Assembly: GCF_001729485.1 (NCBI RefSeq)
Contig: NZ_CP017157.1
Coordinates: 4,712,001 to 4,776,000, forward strand
Reading direction: 5' to 3'
Length of the DNA: 64,000 nt
From: Streptomyces lydicus
GTDB lineage: Bacteria > Actinomycetota > Actinomycetes > Streptomycetales > Streptomycetaceae
Below are positions 55,810-64,000 of the stretch, piece after piece. The number at the start of each line of letters is the position of its first letter. Position 1 is the first letter of the stretch. Made by a program: the position numbers and the translations under genes. Below the pieces are notes generated by a model. That model was given only the letters and a program-made list of their open reading frames with translations, had not been told where the DNA came from and ran no database searches.

Positions 55810-56124
55810 TCACCTCTCCCGACCCGGTCGCCGATCCCCGGCGGCCGGGTCGCGGTGTTCCGCGGCGATCCCGAACCGCCGCCGTTCGCCCGGAGCGGAC
55901 GGGAGCTGCCGCACGGTCGAGACCGTGCTGATCACCTGCTCGTCCTCCTCGCCCTCCTCGCGCCGCCCCAGCTCTTCGAGTAGCTGCAGGTCAGCGGCGG
56001 ATACCAGTGCCACCAGCGGCTTGCCGTGGCGGGTCACGACCACCCGCTCACTGCCGTAGACGACGCGGTTGATCAGATCCGCCAGCTCGGCCCGGGCTTG
56101 CGTCACCGGAATTTCGTAGGCCAT
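55810..56124 (-). CDS. Phd/YefM-type antitoxin, apparently orphan
   Basis: The 104-aa protein has the Phd/YefM DNA-binding fold: MAYEIPVTQARAELADLINR, VVVTRHGKPLVALVSAADLQ and LLEELGRREEGE. The C-terminal tail (STVRQLPSAPGERRRFG and beyond) is Arg/Pro-rich and unlike normal YefM tails. No RelE/YoeB-like toxin gene lies on either side, so it may be the survivor of a decayed TA pair. It can still bind its operator. Confidence 0.75.
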   Translation of the reverse strand: MAYEIPVTQARAELADLINRVVYGSERVVVTRHGKPLVALVSAADLQLLEELGRREEGEEDEQVISTVSTVRQLPSAPGERRRFGIAAEHRDPAAGDRRPGRER

Positions 56125-56288
56125 GCTCCTAGCCTATGTAATGTCTACCTGTTCTGCTGTGGTCCATGGCGACGGCGAATGTCCAGGTCAGAGGTTCTCG
56201 CGTGCTCCCGTGCACTCTCGTTTGTGAGAGATGTGTGAGACGAAGAGCCTTTTGGTCACACTGACACTCCGACGGGTCTCCGGTAGGC

Positions 56289-56405
56289 ATGGATGCGCTG
56301 CTCGTCGACGACACCGCGGGAAGCGGTGCGACTCTCGCCCTCACGGCAGACGTGATCCGCGCACGCGACCCCGCCCGGCTGCTCAAGGCGTCGACGGTCA
56401 CACAG
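56289..56405 (+). pseudogene. Phosphoribosyltransferase remnant
   Basis: The frame from 56289 reads MDALLVDDTAGSGATLALTA and then DVIRARDPARLLKASTV. LLVDDTAGSGATL is a textbook PRPP-binding motif of type I phosphoribosyltransferases. The N-terminal half and the C terminus are absent and the frame goes on into meaningless sequence. It is a scrap, not a working gene. Confidence 0.55.
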
Positions 56406-56461
56406 GTCCGCCCTCCGGTTTTCGCATCGCTGCCGCGCCCGGGTGAGGCGAGATGGGGTGG

Positions 56462-56880
56462 TCAGCGGTTGATGGCTGCGGCGCCCTCTTCCTCGTACAT
56501 CTCGGCCGCGGTCCAGGAGGCGGTGGCAGCCGTGTTCGCGGCTTCGATCCAGGCCGAGTACTTACGCTCCGGGGGCGCGCAGAGGCGGATGCCGTCGAGA
56601 GGACCGTGCCGGCGCTGTGCCAGGTGGTCGAAGACCCCGGCCTGCACCCCACTGTCACCCGTCCACGGAGCCGAGGTCGTGGTCGTGGTCGAACCAGTGA
56701 GTGGTGAGGCCGGTGGTCTCCGCAGGCGCTGTACGAGCGGGTCCTGGGCGCGGCGTGCGGTCGGCACGGGGGTGATGGGGTCACCCGTCGCGAGGAGCAC
56801 CCAGGGTTCCCGGTCGGGTGATAGTCGGCCAGATTCCAGGGAGGCGAGGGTGACTTCGTTGGCCGGCTCCCCTGGGCCCT
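56462..56880 (-). pseudogene. Frameshifted gene of unknown family
   Basis: Minus-strand pieces in different frames join into GEPANEVTLASLESGRLSPD, EPWVLLATGDPITPVPTARR, ETTGLTTHWFDHDHDLGSVD and LDGIRLCAPPERKYSAWIEA, ending TAAEMYEEEGAAAINR. The pieces look like one protein of about 140 aa broken at two points (near 56715 and 56655). I do not recognise the family. It lies next to the old yellow enzyme gene, on the same strand. Confidence 0.45.
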
Positions 56881-56882
56881 CG

Positions 56883-57950
56883 TTACACGGACGGGTAGTC
56901 GGTGTAACCGCGGTGGTCGCCTCCGTAGAACGTGTTCACGTCGGGCTGGTTCAGGGGTGCCTGGGTCTGCCAGCGCTGCACGAGGTCCGGGTTCGCGATG
57001 AAGGCGCGGCCGACAGCGACGAGGTCAGCCTGGTCGTTGTCGAGGAGGGCCTGGGCGATGGCGGCGTCAGTGACCGGGTCCCAGCCGTTGCTGACGATGC
57101 GAAGGCCGGCGAAGCGGTGGGAGAGGTCCTCGATGAGGGGCGTGGTGGGGTCTCCGATGGTGTGCAGGTAGGCCAGGCCCATGGCGGAGAGGGCGTCCAC
57201 GAGCGTGCGGTAGGTGGCGGCGGTGTCGTCCGCGTCGTCCTCGATGGCGCCGTGGAGGTTGATGCCGGGTGAGATGCGGATGCCGACGCGTTCGCTGCCG
57301 ATGGCGTCGGAGACGGCCTGGGCGGCCTCGATGACGAAGCGGGCGCGTGCCTCAGGGGTGCCGCCGTAGGAGTCGGTGCGCTGGTTGGTGTTGGGGGCGA
57401 GGAACTGGTGGAGCAGGTAGCCGTTGGCGGCGTGGAGCTCGATGCCGTCGAGTCCGGCGTCGACGGCGGCCCGTGCGGCGTGGGCGTATTCGTCGATGAC
57501 AGAGGGGATTTCGTCAGTGCCCAGTGCGCGGGGGGTGGGGTGGGGCTGGAGGCCGGTGGCGGTGAACATCTCGCCGGGTGCGGCGATGGCGCTGGGGGCG
57601 ACAGTTTCGGCGTGGTGCTTGTTGTCGGGGTGTGAGATGCGTCCGGCGTGCATGATCTGCGCGACGATGCGCCCGCCGTGCTGGTGGACGGCGTCGGCGA
57701 CGGTGCGCCAGGCGGCGGTCTGGGCGGGAGTATGCATGCCTGGTGAGTTCATGTACCCCTGGCCCACGGTGCTGGGCTGCACGCCTTCGGTGATGATCAG
57801 CCCGGCGGTGGCACGCTGGCCGTAGTAGGTGGCCATGAGGTCGGTCGGTACGCCGTCGGGGGTGGCGCGGTTGCGGGTCATGGGTGCCATGACGATGCGG
57901 TTGTTCAGTGTCCACTTGCCGACGGTCACCGGCTCGAAGAGGTCTGCCAT
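56883..57950 (-). CDS. Old yellow enzyme-type alkene reductase
   Basis: This FMN-dependent ene-reductase (NemA/OYE) reduces activated C=C bonds and nitro-compounds. The 355-aa TIM-barrel protein has the FMN site IVMAPMTRNRATPDGVPTDL, the substrate-binding pair HAAN in GIELHAANGYLLHQFLAPNT, and TDSYGGTPEARARFVIEA. The C-terminal GRAFIANPDLVQRW is typical. Last gene of a three-gene operon with MTase and MFS. AGGAG precedes the ATG. Confidence 0.94.
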   Translation of the reverse strand: MADLFEPVTVGKWTLNNRIVMAPMTRNRATPDGVPTDLMATYYGQRATAGLIITEGVQPSTVGQGYMNSPGMHTPAQTAAWRTVADAVHQHGGRIVAQIMHAGRISHPDNKHHAETVAPSAIAAPGEMFTATGLQPHPTPRALGTDEIPSVIDEYAHAARAAVDAGLDGIELHAANGYLLHQFLAPNTNQRTDSYGGTPEARARFVIEAAQAVSDAIGSERVGIRISPGINLHGAIEDDADDTAATYRTLVDALSAMGLAYLHTIGDPTTPLIEDLSHRFAGLRIVSNGWDPVTDAAIAQALLDNDQADLVAVGRAFIANPDLVQRWQTQAPLNQPDVNTFYGGDHRGYTDYPSV

Positions 57951-58022
57951 GGGGGTCTCCTGGAAAGAATGAGGCTGCCCGCGTCGTGACGAGGGCCAGC
58001 CGGGGTGCGGTGCGGTGGGTTT

Positions 58023-58673
58023 TCAGATGCGCCGGACGCCGACGACGGTGTCCGTCACGGCTGCTTTCCGGCCGTCCGGGCCGGTCGCCTCGCGCTCGGG
58101 GGATGCCAGGCGGGCGGCGGTGAACTGGGCTGGGTCCAGGGTGAGTTCGTCGAAGATTTCCTTTGGGCGGGGGAAGCGGGTGTCGGGGTCGGTGTTCCAG
58201 GCCCAGGGGCGCACCGAGCCGTGGTCGACGATGAGGAGGAGCCCGCCGGGGGTGAGGGCGTGGGCGGCCTGGCGCAGGACGTCGGCGCGGGGCAGGTGGT
58301 AGGGGGTCTGGAGATACTGGGCGCTGACGAGGTCGAACGTCCCGGTGGGAAAGGTTTCGGCGAGGTCGTGCTGCTGGGGGCTCACGCGGTCGGCGACGCC
58401 TGCGCGGGCTGCGTGCTGGGTGACGCGTCGCAGTGCGGTGGGGGCGATGTCGACGGCGGTGACCTGCCAGCCATGGGTGGCGAGCCAGACGGTGTCGCCG
58501 CCTTCGCCGCAGCCCAGGTCCAGGGCCCGTCCGGGCGGGTTGAACTGTGCGGCGGTTTCGGCGAGCACCGGGTTGGGGTCGCCCTTCCACACGGCGTCCT
58601 TGCCGCGGTAGAGGTTCTCCCAGAACTGTGCCGCCTCGGCAGGGGTCTGAGCTTCTCGGGTGGGGTCGTTCAT
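58023..58673 (-). CDS. SAM-dependent class I methyltransferase
   Basis: The 216-aa protein has motif I LDLGCGEGGDTVWLA (residues about 53-67) and the DIAPTALRRV acidic strand end. Next come the central NPVLAETAAQF and FDLVSAQYLQTPYHLP (motif IV), and LTPGGLLLIVDHGSV (post-motif). It is similar to tellurite-resistance TehB-like and thiopurine methyltransferases. Nineteen bases after the MFS stop, on the same strand. Substrate not visible. Confidence 0.88.
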   Translation of the reverse strand: MNDPTREAQTPAEAAQFWENLYRGKDAVWKGDPNPVLAETAAQFNPPGRALDLGCGEGGDTVWLATHGWQVTAVDIAPTALRRVTQHAARAGVADRVSPQQHDLAETFPTGTFDLVSAQYLQTPYHLPRADVLRQAAHALTPGGLLLIVDHGSVRPWAWNTDPDTRFPRPKEIFDELTLDPAQFTAARLASPEREATGPDGRKAAVTDTVVGVRRI

Positions 58674-58692
58674 CGGGGTCGCGCCTTTCCGG

Positions 58693-60198
58693 TCAGTGGG
58701 TGGGGACGGGGGCGGTGGGCTGTGTGTCTGCGGGGGTCCTGGGTGTTTTCACCAGGAGGGTCAGGGCGAGGGCGGCTGCGGCCAGGAGGGCACCGGCGAC
58801 GATGAACGCGAGGCGGTAGCCGTGCAGGAAGCCCTGAAGCTGCAGGGCGCGGGATGCTTCGTCGCCGGCCGGGGTGCGGGGGTCGAGGTAGCCGGTGACG
58901 GCGGCGAGGTAGAGGGTGTTGAGGAGTGCCGGGCCGAGGGCCGCGCCGATCTGCTGGCTGGTGGTGAGTGCGGCGCTGGCCACTCCGGCGTCGCGCGCAT
59001 CGACGCCGGACAGCGCGACGTTGGGGCCTGCCAGGAAGAACAGGCCCACGCCCGCACTCACGAGGATCTGGGTCGGCAGGACCTCCTCGGTGTAGCCGGA
59101 GGCGCTGTCCAGGCGGGTGAGCCACAGCAGCCCTGCGGTGGCCAGGGCAGTGCCGGCGACCATCAGGGGCTTGGGGCCGACGCGGGTGACGAGGGGCGCA
59201 CCGAATGTGGTGGTGGCGATGATCCCGGCGCTGAAGGGCAGGAAGGCGATGCCGGCCTGCAGCGGGGTGTAGTGGAGGTTGACCTGGAGGAAGTACGTCA
59301 TGAAGAGGTTCATGCCGAACATGCCGGCGCCGATGAGGAGGTTGGCCAGGAACACTCCGGCACGGTTGCGTTCCATGACTACCCGCAGCGGCAGCAGGGG
59401 ATGGGCGGTGCGGCGTTCCACGAGCACGAACGCGGTCAGCAGCAGGACGGCGGCCGCCAGGAGGATCACGGTGGCGGGAGCCGTCCAGCCTCCGCCGTCG
59501 GCGGCCTGGGTGAAGCCGTGGACAAGGGCGACCAGCCCACCGGTCACCAGCACAGTGCCGGGAAGGTCGTAGTGCCGGTTTCCGGCGGCGCGGCTCTCCC
59601 GGACGAAGGGCTGGGCGGCGAGAGCGGCGGTCAGGGCGATGGGGACGTTGATGTACATGCACCAGCGCCAGCCCGCGTACTCGGTGAGGACGCCGCCCAG
59701 GAGAAGCCCGACGGCTCCTCCCCCGCCCTGGAACGCGCCGAAGATCCCGAATGCCTTGGCGCGTTCCTTGGGGTCGGTGAAGGCAACGGTGACGAGGGAG
59801 AGCGCCGCGGGTGCCAGGAGCGCGGCGAAAGCACCCTGCAGGGCGCGTGCGGTGAACAGAGTCCCCGGGTCGGGCGCCAGACCGCCGAGCATGGAGGCTG
59901 CTGCGAAGCCCAGCAGGCCGATGACGAGGATGCGCTTGCGTCCGGCGAGGTCGGCGATGCGCCCGCCGAGGAGCAGCAGTCCTCCGAAGGCGAGTGCGTA
60001 AGCGGTGATCATCCACTGGCGGTTCGCGTCGCCCATCGCGAGGTCGCTCTGCGCCTGCGGCAGCGCGATGTTCACGATGGACACATCCAGCACGACCATG
60101 AGGGTGGCGACCGACGTGACGGTCAGCGCCATCCACCGGCGCGGATCCGGCGCATCCGCATCCCGGACTTTCCCGGCGGTGCGAGCGGGAGTAGACAT
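58693..60198 (-). CDS. DHA2-family MFS drug efflux transporter
   Basis: The 501-aa 14-helix transporter of the EmrB/QacA family shows GGRIADLAGRKRILVIGLLG (motif A), ALQGAFAALLAPAALSLVTV, and GAFQGGGGAVGLLLGGVLTE (motif C-like). An AGGAGAGC ribosome site precedes the ATG. First of the operon MFS-MTase-OYE, divergent from an XRE-cupin regulator, typical of a drug-inducible efflux module. Confidence 0.93.
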   Translation of the reverse strand: MSTPARTAGKVRDADAPDPRRWMALTVTSVATLMVVLDVSIVNIALPQAQSDLAMGDANRQWMITAYALAFGGLLLLGGRIADLAGRKRILVIGLLGFAAASMLGGLAPDPGTLFTARALQGAFAALLAPAALSLVTVAFTDPKERAKAFGIFGAFQGGGGAVGLLLGGVLTEYAGWRWCMYINVPIALTAALAAQPFVRESRAAGNRHYDLPGTVLVTGGLVALVHGFTQAADGGGWTAPATVILLAAAVLLLTAFVLVERRTAHPLLPLRVVMERNRAGVFLANLLIGAGMFGMNLFMTYFLQVNLHYTPLQAGIAFLPFSAGIIATTTFGAPLVTRVGPKPLMVAGTALATAGLLWLTRLDSASGYTEEVLPTQILVSAGVGLFFLAGPNVALSGVDARDAGVASAALTTSQQIGAALGPALLNTLYLAAVTGYLDPRTPAGDEASRALQLQGFLHGYRLAFIVAGALLAAAALALTLLVKTPRTPADTQPTAPVPTH

Positions 60199-60332
60199 CG
60201 GCAGCTCTCCTGAGCGATAAGGGGTGGGATTGCCTCGGTGAGCTTCGAGGTGCGTGGCTCACGTCGCCAGGAGAGTGCGTCCAGGCCCCGAAAAGTTGCA
60301 ATCCATCATGCCGGTTCAGCAAGATGCGGCGC

Positions 60333-60905
60333 ATGGACGAAATCGAGAACGTGCTGGCCGGCGTCGGCCCCCGACTGCGGGACCTGCGCCGCCGGCACGC
60401 CATCACGCTGGCCGCGCTGGCCGAACTCACCGGGATCTCGGAAAGCACGCTCTCCCGGCTGGAGGGCGGAGGCCGCAAACCCAACCTGGAACTCCTGCTG
60501 CCCCTGGCCCGGGCCTACAACGTCCCGCTCGACGAGCTCGTCGGCGCTCCGGAGACGGGTGATCCCCGTCTTCATCTGCGCCCCGTCACGCGCGGCGGCA
60601 TGACGTACGTGCCGCTGACCCGCAGGCCGGGCGGCATGCACGCGCACAAACTCGTCATCAGCCCCACCGCCGGCGAGCCCGAGCTCCGGACGCACGAGGG
60701 CTATGAATGGATCTACGTCCTCAACGGCAGGCTCCGGCTTCACCTCGGCGACCGCATCCTGGTCATGGCGCCGGGGGAAGTCGCGGAATTCGACACCCAC
60801 GTCCCGCACTGCCTGGGCCCCGACAACGACCAGCCGGTGGAGCTGCTGGTCATCTTCGGCAAGCAGGGCGAACGCGCCCATCTGCGCGCCCGCCCCGCCT
60901 CCTGA
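60333..60905 (+). CDS. XRE-family regulator with C-terminal cupin domain
   Basis: The 190-aa regulator has an N-terminal helix-turn-helix (LRRRHAITLAALAELTGISE, STLSRLEGGGRKPNLELLLP) and a C-terminal cupin sensor domain (YEWIYVLNGRLRLHLGDRIL, APGEVAEFDTHVPH). This class usually senses a small molecule through the cupin. Divergent from the MFS operon across about 130 bases; likely its repressor or activator. The ATG at 60333 is chosen for conservation; 60324 is an alternative. Confidence 0.9.
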   Translation: MDEIENVLAGVGPRLRDLRRRHAITLAALAELTGISESTLSRLEGGGRKPNLELLLPLARAYNVPLDELVGAPETGDPRLHLRPVTRGGMTYVPLTRRPGGMHAHKLVISPTAGEPELRTHEGYEWIYVLNGRLRLHLGDRILVMAPGEVAEFDTHVPHCLGPDNDQPVELLVIFGKQGERAHLRARPAS

Positions 60906-60935
60906 CGCCCTCGCGCCCGGGCGCATGCCCTCCCG

Positions 60936-61994
60936 TCACCGGCCGGATTCGGGGGGCAGCATCGAATCCAGGCCGTGCCGGCGATCGCCCAGGACCCGCT
61001 CGCACACGAGCGCCTCATCGGCCGCGCTGAAAACCTGGGCGGACCGGCGGCGGGCCACTGCCTCGTCGGCGTCGGCATTCACCAGGTCGGCGTTGATCGC
61101 CGCAGCCGCCGCCACACCGGACGCCTGCGCCGCGGGCAGACCGCCCATCACATCGGTGACGTTGCCCGCCACATACACCCCGGGAGTTTCGGTCGCACCG
61201 CCCGGCTCGGAGGGAACACAGGTGCCCACCCCCATGGGATGATCCACCGGGTCGACTCCCAGGCCGGACAGGATCTCGCCGCGCGCCACGAACCGTGGCG
61301 CCACCACCAGCGCGTCCACGGGGACACGCAGGCCCGAGGCCAACCGGACACCGCTCAGGGCGTCGTTCGTGACTTCCAGGCCGGACACCTCACCCTGTAC
61401 GACCTCGATGCCGCGTGCCGCGAGGCGCTCCCACTGCTCCTCGCTCGGCTCGGGGCCGGAGTGAAGGAACAGCGCGACACGCGGTGACCACTGGCGGAAC
61501 AGCAGCGCCTGGTGCACCGATGCGGCGCTGGTGCCCAGCACCCCGATCGTCCTGTCGCGCACTTCCCAGCCGTGGCAGTACGGGCAGTGCAGCACGTCGC
61601 GCCCCCACCGCGCCCAGAGACCCGGCACCTCCGGCAGCTCGTCCACCAGGCCCGTCGTCACCAGCAGACGGCGGGCACGAAAGGTACGGCCGCTCTGCGT
61701 GCCCACGACGAACCCGCCGTCCGTCCGGCGTGCCGACGTCGCGCCTTCCTGGAGCAGCATGCCTCCGTAGCGGGCGACTTCGATACGACCGGTGCGCAGC
61801 AGATCCCGTGGCGACACCCCGTCGCGCGACAACAGGCCGTGGGCCGCGTCCGCGGGGGCATTGCGTGGTTGCCCGGAATCGAGTACCAACACCGAACGCC
61901 TGGCCCGGGCCAGGGTCAGCGCACCCGACAGACCTGCGGTTCCACCGCCGACGACAACGACATCGAACTCTTCCAGCATCTCTTCCGTGTTCAT
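60936..61994 (-). CDS. Thioredoxin reductase-like NAD(P)/FAD oxidoreductase
   Basis: The 352-aa flavoprotein has an N-terminal FAD dinucleotide motif (VVVGGGTAGLSGALTLARAR), the redox pair CPYC in LHCPYCHGWEVRDRTIGVLG, and an NAD(P)H motif near GTSAASVHQ. The C-terminal GVYVAGNVTDVMGGLPAAQA is typical. Related proteins are often annotated thioredoxin reductase-like, with an unknown disulfide partner. It ends convergent with the XRE-cupin gene, 31 bases from its stop. The start at ATG 61994 is chosen; the frame begins slightly earlier. Confidence 0.88.
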   Translation of the reverse strand: MNTEEMLEEFDVVVVGGGTAGLSGALTLARARRSVLVLDSGQPRNAPADAAHGLLSRDGVSPRDLLRTGRIEVARYGGMLLQEGATSARRTDGGFVVGTQSGRTFRARRLLVTTGLVDELPEVPGLWARWGRDVLHCPYCHGWEVRDRTIGVLGTSAASVHQALLFRQWSPRVALFLHSGPEPSEEQWERLAARGIEVVQGEVSGLEVTNDALSGVRLASGLRVPVDALVVAPRFVARGEILSGLGVDPVDHPMGVGTCVPSEPGGATETPGVYVAGNVTDVMGGLPAAQASGVAAAAAINADLVNADADEAVARRRSAQVFSAADEALVCERVLGDRRHGLDSMLPPESGR

Positions 61995-62336
61995 TCGGCA
62001 CACCGTGCTGCGCCCTCGTCAGTGATGCCACTCCTCTTGCCGAACCGGCAAGAGATAGCCGGCCGCCGGTCGTCACCGACGACATACTGCACACCGTGCT
62101 CCGCCCGCGGCGCGAACGGCGAGACGGACGAGGAGAATCAGCCGCACCTGCTCACCCCCACCGGCCGCCACAACGCGACCACAGCCCCACGTAGTTACTC
62201 AGCGCTAATATCCGTTCGTCGTAGCTGTACGAGAACAGGGCCGAGAAGCCCGCGAGTTCATGGAAACTGAAGGGTCTTCAGCGGCAACCCGAGGGTCCAC
62301 TGCCGTGATTCCGGGGGATGGACCCGTGGGTTCGCG
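61995..62336. other. Non-coding region
   Basis: About 340 bases between the flavoprotein start and a methyltransferase pseudogene. It should hold the flavoprotein promoter. A locally AT-richer patch at about 62198-62232 is seen. No intact gene. Confidence 0.4.
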
Positions 62337-62923
62337 TCAAGACAAGGGTCGGGTCTCGGCGGCCTGCTCCAGGAGCGCCCGTGCTGAGTCCGCGTAGCGG
62401 ATGGCGGTCTTCTCTCGTCGATGCCGAAGACGAGGGACAGGTGGAGTGGGTCGGGTCCGTGGATCAGGGCTTCTTCGAGCTGGCGGTCGACGGGGAGTGG
62501 TCAGTCCCACTCGCAGTGGTGGCCGAGGAACTTGGTCAGGCTGGTGGCGTTCCCCATGCCGATGTCGCTGCGCCACGATGCGAGGTCGAAGCTGGCGACG
62601 GCGTGGCGCAAGCGCCGCAGGGTGGGGGTAGCGGCAGAGGGCCGCGCTGTCCGAACCCTGGACGTTGACGGCGATGGTGCGCTCGCCTTCGACGGTGATT
62701 CCGGTCGAGGCCACCGTCGGCCCCAGTCGGCACCGCGGTGGGGTACGTGGTGGGCGTGCAGACGGTCGGCAGCGGCGTGGCAGCGTTCTTCCAGGCCGAG
62801 TCGGTCCTGCGGGGCGGTCTCCGGCAGGAAGCCGGGCATCCCCGCGAACTCGACGACGGCGAACAGCCCGCCGGGCTTGAGCATGTCGAGGGCGTTGCGC
62901 AGCGCGCGATCGGGGTCGGCCAT
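62337..62923 (-). pseudogene. SAM-dependent methyltransferase, 5' truncated and frameshifted
   Basis: Minus-strand fragments from 62923 read MADPDRALRNALDMLKPGGL and LFAVVEFAGMPGFLPETAPQ, the region after motif IV of class I methyltransferases. In a second frame follow VASTGITVEGERTIAVNVQG, then LRRLRHAVASFDLASWRSDI in the first frame again. A final KTAIRYADSARALLEQAAET ends at 62337. The SAM-binding N terminus (motifs I-III) is missing. At least two frameshifts lie between 62700 and 62500. Non-functional. Confidence 0.65.
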
Positions 62924-62960
62924 GGGGGGGGCAGCGAGCCGAGAGGACCCCGCGCCCCTG

Positions 62961-64000
62961 TCAGTGCTTGCCGGGCTTGTCGCCCTCCTTGGCCTTCTTG
63001 GGGCCCGGTTTGAGGTCGGTCGCCCTCCCCGGCTTCTGCTCGGCAGGCTGTACCGGAGGTGCGGAAGCAGTCTCGTACGACGTCGAGGGGGGCGGCGTGG
63101 CGGGGCTCGTGCTCGTGGACGGGTTGCTCTGCGACCCCTCCGCCGAGCCGGTGCCGGGCGAGAACCACATCAGGCCCAGCACCAACGCCAGGGTGAAGAC
63201 GCCGGCGCCGGCCAGCACAGCCACCAGCCGGGAACGGCGGAGGAACGGCAGGCGTGAACGGCGGGTCGCGGCCCGGTGCACGCTCGTTCGCCACTCGGTG
63301 TCCGCCACCGGGGCGAAGGCACCGTCGGCGTGGCCGGTGGGAGCGGGGACGGAGCGTGCGGGGGCGGCCGCCCTTGAACCGGTGACGTGCGGCGGGCCCA
63401 GGCTGCCGTGAGCCTGGTGTTCGCTGGGCAGTGGCTCCGGCGCACCGCGCCAGGCTCCGCGCCCGAACCAGTCGGCCGCCTCCTCGGCCGTGGGCCGGCT
63501 CTCGGGCTTCTTGGCCAGCAGACCGAGCAGATAGTTCTCGAAGGCGGGCGGTAGATCGGCGCCGAGTTGCCGGGGTGGGACCGGGGCGGCATCGAGGTGT
63601 TGATGAAGCACCGCAACCGCACTGTCCGCCTGGAACGGCGGCCGGCCGGTGAGGAGTTGGTAGAGCACGCAGCCCAGGGAGTACACGTCGGATGCCGGGC
63701 CGGCGGTGCGGCCCAAGGCCCGCTCGGGCGCGAGGTAAAGGCTGGTGCCGACGATCTGCCCGGTGGCGGTGAGCGCGGCACCGGGGTCGTCGAGGAAGCG
63801 GGCGATGCCGAAGTCCCCGATCTTCAGGGTGCCGTCGGCGCCCAGCAGGAGGTTGGCCGGCTTGATGTCCCGGTGCACGATGCCCTGCCGGTGCGCGGCG
63901 GCCAGCCCCACGGCGGCCTGTGCGGCAATACGGGCCACGTGCTCGGCGGGCAGCGGTCCGGAGACGGGGAGCAGGTCGGCGAGGCTGCCCCCGTCGACGA
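62961..64000 (-). CDS. Membrane Ser/Thr protein kinase, N-terminal part outside the window
   Basis: Only the C-terminal 345 residues are present; the frame is open to the right edge. The catalytic loop HRDIKPANLLL, the DFG loop KIGDFGIARFLDD, and the APE region LYLAPERALG are intact, followed by SDVYSLGCVLYQLLTGRPPF. A Pro/Ala-rich juxtamembrane stretch leads to one transmembrane helix (LVAVLAGAGVFTLALVLGLM). The outer tail is rich in Ser, Thr, Pro and Lys (KPGPKKAKEGDKPGKH) and lacks PASTA repeats. Confidence 0.9.
   Translation of the reverse strand, partial: VDGGSLADLLPVSGPLPAEHVARIAAQAAVGLAAAHRQGIVHRDIKPANLLLGADGTLKIGDFGIARFLDDPGAALTATGQIVGTSLYLAPERALGRTAGPASDVYSLGCVLYQLLTGRPPFQADSAVAVLHQHLDAAPVPPRQLGADLPPAFENYLLGLLAKKPESRPTAEEAADWFGRGAWRGAPEPLPSEHQAHGSLGPPHVTGSRAAAPARSVPAPTGHADGAFAPVADTEWRTSVHRAATRRSRLPFLRRSRLVAVLAGAGVFTLALVLGLMWFSPGTGSAEGSQSNPSTSTSPATPPPSTSYETASAPPVQPAEQKPGRATDLKPGPKKAKEGDKPGKH

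Overview
The window is a piece of a high-GC actinobacterial chromosome, almost certainly Streptomyces or a close relative. Pointers are strong third-position GC bias in every real gene, many GTG starts, frequent 4-nt ATGA/GTGA stop-start overlaps, a subtilisin-inhibitor (SSI) gene, a gamma-butyrolactone (ScbR/AfsA-type) signalling pair, MurT/GatD, and an interspersed Streptomyces-type GC palindrome inside a coding sequence. I see no rRNA, tRNA, CRISPR array, IS element or replication origin.

Layout. 1-10.7 kb (minus) is one long operon for a high-affinity, actinobacterial-type [NiFe]-hydrogenase: small subunit, large subunit, NifU-like protein, three poorly characterised cluster proteins, maturation protease, a 34-aa microprotein, then hypA, hypB and hypF, which runs off the left edge. 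10.8-13 kb holds a DUF4232 lipoprotein and a wrecked beta-helix gene. 13.2-18.8 kb has a drug-efflux MFS with carboxypeptidase-regulatory-like domains fused to its C terminus, a ScbR-type repressor, a divergent AfsA-type butenolide synthase and a short-chain reductase: an apparent gamma-butyrolactone signalling locus. 18.9-20.2 kb is a DNA-damage pair (Oxygenase-NA family plus methylguanine methyltransferase) beside a 19-bp tandem repeat. 21-23 kb has a P450 and an HD-domain protein. 23.4-27.1 kb is the glyoxylate/hydroxypyruvate set glxR, hyi and gcl, with shared operator-like palindromes. 27.4-32.2 kb holds a divergent MarR pair, a secreted-type protein, a Gly-Gly-leader peptide, an alpha/beta hydrolase and two unknown proteins.

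32.5-39.8 kb is mostly core metabolism: acyl-CoA dehydrogenase with a divergent TetR regulator, peptide deformylase, murT-gatD (lipid II amidation), pfkA, and a CtaG-like copper/cytochrome oxidase assembly protein. 39.9-46.9 kb contains an SSI-family inhibitor, a secreted double-psi-barrel-like protein, a DJ-1/PfpI protein, an acyltransferase, a frameshifted epimerase, a PARG-like (TIGR02452) protein and a secreted tripeptidyl-aminopeptidase-like hydrolase. 47.4-49.6 kb is a compact four-gene cassette with three Roadblock/LC7-like proteins and one PATAN/DUF4388-like protein, without the kinase, DUF742 or GTPase genes of a conservon. 49.6-54.3 kb is the urease operon ureABCFGD (no ureE). 54.8-55.8 kb is a secreted M28 aminopeptidase. 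55.8-56.9 kb is decayed: an orphan YefM-type antitoxin, a phosphoribosyltransferase scrap and a frameshifted unknown gene. 56.9-62 kb is an efflux/redox island: old yellow enzyme, methyltransferase and MFS in one operon, a divergent XRE-cupin regulator, and a thioredoxin-reductase-like flavoprotein. 62.3-62.9 kb is a methyltransferase pseudogene, and the right end is the C-terminal part of a membrane Ser/Thr kinase.

The window carries two nickel enzymes, hydrogenase and urease, each with its own nickel-insertion GTPase (HypB, UreG). The less explained systems are the hydrogenase cluster proteins, the Roadblock/PATAN cassette and the cysteine-free Gly-Gly-leader peptide.
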